The notes beneath the pieces are model-generated. The model did no database searches, was not told the origin of the DNA, and was given only the letters and a program-made list of their open reading frames with translations. The position numbers were made by a program, and so were the translations under genes. A stretch of 7,645 bases of DNA. It comes from SAR202 cluster bacterium. Its GTDB lineage: Bacteria > Chloroflexota > Dehalococcoidia > SAR202 > GCA-002694895. Below, in pieces: positions 1-5,552 of this stretch. The stretch spans positions 1-7,645 of the forward strand of contig VFGQ01000131.1 in the NCBI GenBank assembly GCA_009391605.1, written 5' to 3'. Position 1 is the stretch's first letter, and every line of letters begins with the position of its first letter.

Positions 1-1
1 T

Positions 2-1009
<1,008 letters not shown>

Positions 1010-1048
1010 GACTATTAGACATGATGACTAATATAGACTAATTGTGGA

Positions 1049-1696
1049 TTATAACCCTTGAATCTTAATTGAAGTAGATTTACCGTACTGTTTATTAATA
1101 TTTAGTAATAACGGCACCTGGTGTTCAATTAAAATTGACAGATCCAAAGATCCACATTTCACAGGATTCAATCCTTCAATTGTATCTATTAATTCTAGAA
1201 ATTTTGATTCAGGTTTTTTATCATTAACAAAATACAATAAATCATGATCCATTTTTTTTTGAGTTCTTTTTAAATCCAAATGGCTGATAGTATGAAATGA
1301 CGAAATGATATGCGAATCGGGCAGTAAATTATATAAAAACTGAGATACAGATTCTTTAAGCTCGGATGATCTTGTGAATTTGCCTTTGCTCACTGATAAA
1401 GGCACAGTAGTATCAATTATATATTTACCTTTAAGTTCATTTTTCAAAGGAGTTAACTGATTTTTTATAGTACTAAATGGTAAAGCAATAAATATAATGT
1501 CTGATTGCAAAACTGTTTGTTTATAATCAGAACATGATATTTCAACATCAGGCAAAATATTCCTTATTTGATTTCCAGATAATTCTGCTTTGTTTATATC
1601 CCGTGAACCAATAACAATAGAATGTCCTGATAGACCAAAACGAATAGCCAAAGCTTGACCTTCTTTGCCAGTACCACTTATAAATCCTATTTTCAA
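1049..1696 (-). CDS. npdG: NADPH-dependent F420 reductase (F420H2:NADP+ oxidoreductase)
   Basis: The 215-aa product matches the NpdG/Fno family, cytosolic enzymes that move hydride between coenzyme F420 and NADP(H). Visible features: an N-terminal Rossmann motif GTGKEG (residues 8-13); SRD (31-33), where Ser/Arg fits binding of the NADPH 2'-phosphate; the family block IDTTVPL (94-100); SFHTIS (133-138), matching the usual AFHTVS; and the C-terminal PLLLNINKQY (195-204) ending in IQGL. Length is normal for the family. The open frame also allows TTG at 1702, but a GGGA (1706-1703) stands 6 nt before the TTG at 1696, and starting there gives MKIGFISGTG, like the family's usual MKIAILGGTG. That SD is weak, so the choice between the two TTGs is probable only. 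It is the last gene of the etf operon, 21 nt after the 140-aa gene. It implies an F420-producing cell. A homologous dinucleotide-binding enzyme using another partner is the main alternative. Confidence 0.88.
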   Translation of the reverse strand: MKIGFISGTGKEGQALAIRFGLSGHSIVIGSRDINKAELSGNQIRNILPDVEISCSDYKQTVLQSDIIFIALPFSTIKNQLTPLKNELKGKYIIDTTVPLSVSKGKFTRSSELKESVSQFLYNLLPDSHIISSFHTISHLDLKRTQKKMDHDLLYFVNDKKPESKFLELIDTIEGLNPVKCGSLDLSILIEHQVPLLLNINKQYGKSTSIKIQGL

Positions 1697-1702
1697 ATTC
1701 AA

Positions 1703-1707
1703 TCCCG
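1703..1707 (-). promoter_or_regulatory. Ribosome-binding site deciding the npdG start
   Basis: CGGGA, read on the minus strand, lies 6 nt before the TTG at 1696 and directly against the TTG at 1702. Spacing and the family N-terminus favour the 1696 start. The match to a consensus SD is weak. Confidence 0.4.
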
Positions 1708-1717
1708 AGAAAAATTT

Positions 1718-2140
1718 CTAATATGGATTCGACCAAATAGTTTCATATCCGTTCCCAATAATAGCATCCTCAATCTTAGACTTTTCAATTGATTGTAATT
1801 CTTTGAAAGCATTTTGAAGCATAATATCCACTTTTGCATTTACAGGATATAAAATATTTTCCAATAATTTATCCCATACTCCATCTTCAGTAAGCACTTT
1901 AATATAAGAATACCAGGGGATAATAACAAAATTTTTTACTTCTTTTAAATCAGGTCTTAAATTATCTAATATTTTTATACGGGTATCAGCAGAACTTGCA
2001 ATAGGGAAAATTTTTATTAAAACATTGCCTTCTGATATTCTTCTGTCTATAACTAATGAAACATTTAAGTTAAAAAAAACAATTGATACCACATCAGAAT
2101 CAGAAATACTTTTTAAAAATTTATTTAAATCATTAAACAT
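1718..2140 (-). CDS. Conserved-looking hypothetical protein, third gene of the etf operon
   Basis: I do not recognise this 140-aa protein. It has no signal peptide, transmembrane segment or cysteine pair, and looks like a soluble alpha/beta protein. An N-terminal segment (about residues 17-46) alternates hydrophobic strands, then come a charged helical stretch (DTRIKILDNLRPDLKEV), a strand-like NFVIIPWYSYIKVL (residues 70-83) and an amphipathic helical C-terminus ending ETIWSNPY. The tryptophan- and tyrosine-rich centre (IPWYSYIKVL...GVWDKLL) is the part most likely to be conserved. The ATG at 2140 follows the etfA stop by 3 nt, and AAAGAG about 6 nt upstream (inside the end of etfA) is a good SD, so translation is probably coupled to etfA. 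Position between etfA and npdG suggests a role in the same redox pathway, but no function can be read from the sequence. Confidence 0.85.
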   Translation of the reverse strand: MFNDLNKFLKSISDSDVVSIVFFNLNVSLVIDRRISEGNVLIKIFPIASSADTRIKILDNLRPDLKEVKNFVIIPWYSYIKVLTEDGVWDKLLENILYPVNAKVDIMLQNAFKELQSIEKSKIEDAIIGNGYETIWSNPY

Positions 2141-2143
2141 TAA

Positions 2144-3121
2144 TTACTCTTTTACCAAATCTTTTAAAGTATCCAAAAATCCAGGCAATATATTTTTCCA
2201 ATCACCAATAGCACCAAATTCAGCATCATTAAATATATTCGCCTCAACATTTTTATCAATTGAAACAATATGTTTCGAATTACTACATCCCGCCATATGT
2301 TGACTGGCTCCAGAAATTGCCACTGTTAAATACAAATTAGGTGAAATATCTTTGCCTGTAAGGCCAATCTGGTAGGAATGATCCATCCAACCGGCATCAC
2401 ATACTGCCCTGGATGCTCCAACAGCTGCATTAAGAAGTTCGGCAATTTCATCTAAAGTGTCAAAAGGTTCAGGTCCGCCAAGACCTCTTCCTCCAGCTAT
2501 AACTATATCAGCATCTTCTAATCTTAGCCCTTCAGATTGCTCATTTATTCTTTCTAATACTTTGGTTTTAGTTTCCAAATCATCTGTAAACTGTATATAT
2601 TCAATTTCAGGAGATATAGTTTTATCAGTTAATGAATCAAATACTTTAGGCCTCACACAGTAAATTTCAGTTGAAGTTTTAATATTTATTTTAGATATAA
2701 AATTCCCACCAAAAATTGGCCTTATTCCAGTCCAATCATTATTTTCATTTTTTTCAATATCTAAACAATCATTCACTAATCCCCAATCAAATTTAAAAGC
2801 TAATCTTGGGGCTAAATCCTGTCCTAAATTTGTTTTAGAAATTAAAATTTTATTTGGTTTTAAATCTTCAACTATACTACTAGCTAATTTAGACAAAATA
2901 TTTGGATTCAGGTTATTTGTATCAATATTAGAATGAGCTACAATTTTAGAACACGGAATTTGTTTCAAAATTGCATCTTTTGCTTGTAAATTATCGCCAA
3001 GTATACCTACGGTAATTTCTTCATTAGAAACATTGAGATTATTCAATAAAGATAATAATTCAAACACTCCATTATCCAAATCATTTCCATTTAATTCTCC
3101 TAAAACTAAAACTTTATTCAA
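2144..3121 (-). CDS. etfA: Electron transfer flavoprotein subunit alpha
   Basis: This 325-aa protein is the alpha subunit of ETF, the soluble FAD protein that takes electrons from dehydrogenases and passes them on (in many bacteria to an ETF:quinone oxidoreductase), as a heterodimer with EtfB. The C-terminal FAD domain is clear: AGGRGLGG (209-216), GASRAVCDAGW (235-245), QIGLTGKDISPNLYL (251-265) and ISGASQHMAG (269-278). The N-terminal half is more diverged, as usual. Some FAD-domain positions are atypical: the family's AINKDPEAPIF reads SIDKNVEANIF here. The open frame runs back to a TTG at 3133, but GGAGAGG (3131-3125) lies inside that extension, 6 nt from the TTG at 3121, which gives MNKVLVLGEL, very like normal EtfA starts. 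It follows etfB by 13 nt and is followed after 3 nt by the 140-aa gene. Confidence 0.95.
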   Translation of the reverse strand: MNKVLVLGELNGNDLDNGVFELLSLLNNLNVSNEEITVGILGDNLQAKDAILKQIPCSKIVAHSNIDTNNLNPNILSKLASSIVEDLKPNKILISKTNLGQDLAPRLAFKFDWGLVNDCLDIEKNENNDWTGIRPIFGGNFISKINIKTSTEIYCVRPKVFDSLTDKTISPEIEYIQFTDDLETKTKVLERINEQSEGLRLEDADIVIAGGRGLGGPEPFDTLDEIAELLNAAVGASRAVCDAGWMDHSYQIGLTGKDISPNLYLTVAISGASQHMAGCSNSKHIVSIDKNVEANIFNDAEFGAIGDWKNILPGFLDTLKDLVKE

Positions 3122-3124
3122 AAT

Positions 3125-3131
3125 CCTCTCC
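3125..3131 (-). promoter_or_regulatory. Ribosome-binding site deciding the etfA start
   Basis: GGAGAGG on the minus strand, with GGAG ending 6 nt before the TTG at 3121. It falls inside the longest open frame, so it argues against the TTG at 3133 as the start and supports a TTG-initiated etfA. Confidence 0.7.
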
Positions 3132-3134
3132 AAA

Positions 3135-3929
3135 TTAAATTAAATTATTATCTCTGAGTTTAAGTGCAAGATTTCTACCTATATCATATTCATCTTCCCC
3201 TTCTACAAATTCACAATTTGAATTCTTTTCAGGTATATATATATCAGTAATTTCATTGATATTATTAATATCATCTGGAGAAATTCCAAGATCATCCAAT
3301 GAAAAGAACTGTGGTTGAATTTTGCCCGCCGCCATAATACCTCTTAAATTAGGGTATCTTGGTTCTCCATATTCATTACTTACTGTAACTAATACAGGTA
3401 ATTCAGATTTAACAACTTCTGTGGCTCCTGAAATCACTCTTTCTATAGTTATAGCATTATTATTACACTCAATACTTTTAGCTAAAGTAACAGAATCAAG
3501 ATTTAATTTTTCAGCTAATCCTATAGGGACCTGCGCATTGTCCCAGTCAGAGGCATGTCTTCCACAAAGAATAAGATCAAAAGGACCTATTTTATTTATT
3601 GTTTCATAAAGAACGTTAACTATAATAAAAGGGTCAGAAGTTTCTAAAATATCATCTTTTACCAAAAATAAGTTTTGGCATCCCATAGACAATGGTTTTT
3701 TAATTACATCCATACTAAAATCTTTGCCTAAAGATAAAACGGAAATTTCAACATCATCAATACTTTCTTTTAACTGCAGTGCAGCTTCAATGGCATTTTC
3801 ATCAAAACCATTTAATACAGTTGAAACACCTTGTTTAGGGGCAAATTTCCATCCATTTGAATCTATATCAATAGAACTAACAGGCACCTCAGGATCTATA
3901 ACTTCTTTCACACATACTAAAATTTTCAT
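3135..3929 (-). CDS. etfB: Electron transfer flavoprotein subunit beta
   Basis: This 264-aa protein is the beta subunit of ETF, which forms the heterodimer with EtfA and holds AMP (or a second FAD in bifurcating ETFs). Seen: the N-terminal MKILVCVKEVIDPEVPV; FDENAIEAALQLKE (42-55), matching the family's alpha-helical ALEEALRLKE region; CGRHASDWDNAQVP (122-135), corresponding to the nucleotide-binding GKQAIDxDxxQxG loop; and the ETF-beta signature EPRYPNLRGIMAAGK (189-203). In that loop His replaces the usual Gln, and AQVP stands where AMP-type ETFs usually have NQTG. Length is normal. The ATG at 3929 has GGA 6 nt upstream. It is the first gene of a four-gene operon, driven by the promoter at 3971-4000. 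No dehydrogenase partner or ETF:quinone oxidoreductase lies in the window, so its physiological partner is unknown. Confidence 0.95.
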   Translation of the reverse strand: MKILVCVKEVIDPEVPVSSIDIDSNGWKFAPKQGVSTVLNGFDENAIEAALQLKESIDDVEISVLSLGKDFSMDVIKKPLSMGCQNLFLVKDDILETSDPFIIVNVLYETINKIGPFDLILCGRHASDWDNAQVPIGLAEKLNLDSVTLAKSIECNNNAITIERVISGATEVVKSELPVLVTVSNEYGEPRYPNLRGIMAAGKIQPQFFSLDDLGISPDDINNINEITDIYIPEKNSNCEFVEGEDEYDIGRNLALKLRDNNLI

Positions 3930-3970
3930 TTAACATCCAATTAATAGATAAATTAGAAAAGACATATAAA

Positions 3971-4000
3971 ATTATCTCTTCTTACTTATAACAGTGTCAA
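3971..4000 (-). promoter_or_regulatory. Sigma70-type promoter for the etfB-etfA-hyp-npdG operon
   Basis: Read on the minus strand: TTGACA (4000-3995, perfect -35), an 18-nt spacer, then GATAAT (3976-3971, five of six matches to TATAAT). Transcription would start near 3964 and leave a leader of about 35 nt before the etfB ATG. Upstream DNA (4001-4060) is almost pure A/T and could act as an UP element. Confidence 0.65.
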
Positions 4001-4062
4001 ACATTATTACCTAAAATTAACACAAAAATTAATTCAAAATAAATGTATAAATATTAAAATTG

Positions 4063-4086
4063 TACTTGACAAGTTTTGAACAAGTA
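4063..4086. repeat. Dyad / direct repeat overlapping the -35 box, possible operator
   Basis: TACTTG (4063-4068) and CAAGTA (4081-4086) are perfect inverted arms 12 nt apart. The same stretch also reads as two near-identical direct copies, TTGACAAG (4066-4073) and TTGAACAAG (4076-4084), starting 10 bp apart, about one helical turn. It covers the -35 box of the plus-strand promoter, a typical repressor position. That it is an operator is inference. Confidence 0.35.
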
Positions 4087-4093
4087 TTAAAAT
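4066..4093 (+). promoter_or_regulatory. Sigma70-type promoter for the zinc-ribbon gene
   Basis: TTGACA (4066-4071), a 16-nt spacer, then TAAAAT (4088-4093). The start point would be near 4100, leaving a leader of about 20 nt that contains the GGAG ribosome-binding site. A second possible pairing, TTGAAC (4076-4081) with TATAAT (4098-4103), also has a 16-nt spacer, but would start transcription on top of the ribosome-binding site, so it is less likely. Confidence 0.6.
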
Positions 4094-4109
4094 AGTATAT
4101 AATTGAAGT

Positions 4110-4113
4110 GGAG
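4110..4113 (+). promoter_or_regulatory. Ribosome-binding site deciding the zinc-ribbon gene start
   Basis: GGAG with a 6-nt gap to the ATG at 4120. It overlaps the GTG at 4108 that would be the longest-frame start, so ATG 4120 is preferred. Confidence 0.7.
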
Positions 4114-4119
4114 ATTATT

Positions 4120-4575
4120 ATGCAACAGCCAGCAGAAACTTTAAAAAATAATACAAACTTAACTGAAGTTAAATCCTTAAGTAGTCAGGACAGATTACAT
4201 TGTCCCAAATGTGCGAGTATTATAGTAAAAACATACTATGAACCGCAATGTTTACAATGTGGATATGTAGATTATTCTAATGAATTAGAGAAAATAGAAT
4301 CACCTGGAAGTACTGTAGTTGGATCTGCAACCAGATACATGGTTAGATACAAAGGGCATTCAGAAAATTTCAAAGACAAACTAACCCACGTTAAAGTAAT
4401 AAGAATAAAAAATAGAATAGTTTTTGATGTTAATTGTCCTTTTTGTGATTCATCAATGGAGCAAACTTCATTATCAGGCAAAAGAAAAGATTTGAGAGAA
4501 GAAAGGTTCAAATGTGATCAAGGTCATAGAGTTTCTTTAGTACCTGCAAAAAAGAATGGGATAGCCTGGAGATAA
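4120..4575 (+). CDS. Small protein with two zinc-binding knuckle pairs, function unknown
   Basis: The 151-aa product carries two likely zinc sites. The first is CPKC (C28, C31) with CLQCGY (C44, C47), a classic four-cysteine zinc ribbon. The second is CPFC (C106, C109) with CDQGH (C132, H136), a possible C3H site near the C-terminus. Between them is a basic region with alternating hydrophobic residues (TRYMVRYKGH and HVKVIRIKNRIVFDV) that looks like beta strands. The first 27 residues are polar and probably disordered. There is no membrane segment or signal peptide. Zinc ribbons with basic patches often bind nucleic acid or act as transcription or translation factors, but I cannot name a family. 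It has its own promoter and may be co-transcribed with the MTHFR-like gene 53 nt downstream, although a hairpin lies between them. Confidence 0.88.
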   Translation: MQQPAETLKNNTNLTEVKSLSSQDRLHCPKCASIIVKTYYEPQCLQCGYVDYSNELEKIESPGSTVVGSATRYMVRYKGHSENFKDKLTHVKVIRIKNRIVFDVNCPFCDSSMEQTSLSGKRKDLREERFKCDQGHRVSLVPAKKNGIAWR

Positions 4576-4583
4576 ACTTTCAT

Positions 4584-4630
4584 ATAAATAAATTATATAT
4601 TAAAAGGTAACTAATATATAATTTATTTAT
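4584..4630. repeat. Perfect 19-bp A/T inverted repeat reaching into the start codon of the MTHFR-like gene
   Basis: Bases 4584-4602 and 4612-4630 are exact reverse complements, all A/T, with a 9-nt loop AAAGGTAAC. The right arm contains TATAAT (4617-4622) and ends on the A and T of the ATG at 4629. The only SD-like bases, AAAGG, sit at 4603-4607 in the loop, 21 nt from the ATG. As RNA this would be a long A-U hairpin just after the zinc-ribbon stop codon; it lacks G/C pairs and a following U-run, so it is not a good intrinsic terminator. Confidence 0.8.
4617..4622 (+). promoter_or_regulatory. Perfect -10 box placed for a leaderless transcript of the MTHFR-like gene
   Basis: TATAAT here, taken as positions -12 to -7, puts +1 at 4629, exactly the A of the ATG. 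No SD lies at normal distance before this ATG, which fits a leaderless mRNA. There is no recognisable -35 box (4594-4599 reads TATATA), and chance TATAAT is common in such A/T-rich DNA. Confidence 0.35.
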
Positions 4631-5474
4631 GAAAGAAAAATTTGTGGTAACTATACCTGTATATAAAAGTGGGAATACCAAATTATTAAACTACGTCTCT
4701 GAAATTAATTGCAATACCCTGATCGTCCCTCAAATATCATCTGTTAGAACAGATCCGTCATCATTGGCTTATCATATAAATCAAAAATATAACAAATCTG
4801 TAATTATCACTATTAATACTATTGATACAAATCTCAGATTTATTCAATCGAGAATATTAGGCGCCGAATTATTTAAATTAAATAATTTTTTAATCACAAA
4901 AGGTGATGCAAAAAGTTTACAAAAATCACCCATCAAACAAACAAAAGATTCAAAAGCAGTCTTTGAGCATACCACTTCATATGTGATGAATTCTATAAAG
5001 CAAATGAATAAAGGTTATGATTTTATTGGTAATAAACTAGACACAAATACTGAATGCATCTTTGGAAGTACAATAGAAATAAATCAAACTGATAAGAAAT
5101 ATTTAAACCTAATTAACAAAAAAATTAAATTAGGATCATCTTATTTGGTCAGCAATCCAATATATGATGTCAAAATGTACAAAAACTTTGTAACAAAGTT
5201 TAATAAATCTTTTTCTAAAAAATTAAGCATACCCATCTACGTAAGCATAAGAATGAACTTACCACATGATAGTTTTTTTGATCAAAACTATCACACTTAT
5301 AAAAACAACTTTCAATCAAATAAATTAAATGCATATATAAAATTACTTACATCTTTAAACAAAGCTGGTGTTAAAAATTATAATTTAATACTTTTTGACA
5401 ACAATAATGCTGATAAAAAAACTTTAAAAGAACAAGTGTTAATGGCAAATAAATTGATAAGTTTTTCAAAATGA
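4629..5474 (+). CDS. Highly diverged methylenetetrahydrofolate reductase-family protein
   Basis: The 281-aa protein follows the MetF/MTHFR TIM-barrel outline in order: KFVVTIPVY at the N-terminus (where MetF has the VSFEFFPP block), RFIQSRILGAELFKLNNFLITKGD (70-93, like LxxxDLLGAxxLGIxNxLxLTGD), FGSTIEI (145-151, like YPEVHP), GSSYLVSNPIYD (169-180, like AxxxITQxFFD) and LLTSLNKAGVKNYNLILFDNN (239-259, like LxxxGVKDFHFYTLN). True MTHFR reduces 5,10-methylene-THF to 5-methyl-THF with FAD. Here the expected catalytic Glu (E28 in E. coli MetF) is replaced by a hydrophobic residue, the folate-contacting Gln of TQ is Asn176, and the HLTC and YPEVHP motifs are lost; only the Asp of the xGD turn (D93) remains clear. 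The residue mapping is my alignment by eye. It may be inactive, or use another substrate. No normal SD precedes the ATG, and no upstream in-frame start exists before a stop codon. Confidence 0.72.
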   Translation: MKEKFVVTIPVYKSGNTKLLNYVSEINCNTLIVPQISSVRTDPSSLAYHINQKYNKSVIITINTIDTNLRFIQSRILGAELFKLNNFLITKGDAKSLQKSPIKQTKDSKAVFEHTTSYVMNSIKQMNKGYDFIGNKLDTNTECIFGSTIEINQTDKKYLNLINKKIKLGSSYLVSNPIYDVKMYKNFVTKFNKSFSKKLSIPIYVSIRMNLPHDSFFDQNYHTYKNNFQSNKLNAYIKLLTSLNKAGVKNYNLILFDNNNADKKTLKEQVLMANKLISFSK

Positions 5475-5493
5475 AATTTTTAAAATTTTGAAA
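5464..5493 (+). terminator. Weak possible terminator hairpin at the end of the MTHFR-like gene
   Basis: Bases 5464-5472 and 5485-5493 are perfect 9-nt inverted arms (TTTCAAAAT / ATTTTGAAA) around a 12-nt loop, spanning the stop codon (5472-5474). Each arm has only one G/C and the following sequence TTGTGTTTT is a poor U-tract, so termination is doubtful. Confidence 0.25.
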
Positions 5494-5519
5494 TTGTGTT
5501 TTCAGCTCAAATGCATAAT
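5488..5519 (+). promoter_or_regulatory. Tentative promoter for the SelA-like gene
   Basis: TTGAAA (5488-5493) and CATAAT (5514-5519), with TG directly before the latter, lie in the 78-nt gap before the SelA-like gene. The spacer of 20 nt is longer than ideal, so this is weak. The gap holds nothing else that I can recognise besides the ribosome-binding site. Confidence 0.25.
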
Positions 5520-5542
5520 AATTAATTTATCTAACAAAACTT

Positions 5543-5546
5543 GAGG
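5543..5546 (+). promoter_or_regulatory. Ribosome-binding site deciding the SelA-like gene start
   Basis: GAGG with a 6-nt gap to the ATG at 5553. It overlaps the TTG at 5541 that opens the longest frame, so ATG 5553 (MNIYKEFGAR) is the better start and matches the family's short N-terminus. Confidence 0.7.
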
Positions 5547-5552
5547 TTACAA

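Larger units (their letters stand above)
3930..4119. other. Divergent intergenic control region
   Basis: These 190 bases separate etfB (-) from the zinc-ribbon gene (+). They hold two facing-away promoters whose TTGACA boxes (4000-3995 on minus, 4066-4071 on plus) are 65 bp apart, a strongly A/T-rich stretch between them, and a dyad over the plus-strand -35 box. I see no RNA gene, riboswitch-like structure or small ORF in it. Confidence 0.7.

Noticed and set aside
1013..1033. TATTAG / CTAATA inverted repeat after dnaK as a terminator
   Set aside because: Only 6 pairs with one G/C pair, a 9-nt loop and no U-run after it, so it is not better than expected by chance in this A/T-rich gap.
1548..1736. 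62-codon minus-strand frame overlapping the npdG start
   Set aside because: It is out of frame with npdG and the 140-aa gene, its product is aromatic-rich without a motif, and the npdG frame matches its family throughout.
2025..2303. Plus-strand open frame opposite the 140-aa gene and etfA
   Set aside because: It lies antisense to two well-supported genes, has no SD and no recognisable protein features.
3322..3609. Plus-strand open frame opposite etfB (and similar ones at 2457-2663 and 3724-3933)
   Set aside because: They are shadows of the conserved etf reading frames, with no SD or family match.
3930..4119. Riboswitch or small RNA gene in the divergent region
   Set aside because: The leaders are only about 20-35 nt long and no G/C-containing stems are visible, so there is no room for a structured aptamer.
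4272..4511. Minus-strand open frame opposite the zinc-ribbon gene (and similar at 5531-5719, 6290-6529 and 6708-6926)
   Set aside because: All are antisense to genes with good motifs or ribosome-binding sites, and their products show no supporting features.
4120..4575. Zinc protein as the MetV / MTHFR C-terminal zinc domain that partners MetF in some bacteria
   Set aside because: The cysteine spacing (CxxC-x12-CxxC and CxxC...CxxxH) and sequence do not resemble what I know of that cysteine-rich domain; adjacency alone is not enough.
4584..4630. 19-bp A/T hairpin as an intrinsic terminator of the zinc-ribbon gene
   Set aside because: It has no G/C pairs and no U-run, and its right arm reaches the next start codon; a regulatory or DNA-binding role explains it better.
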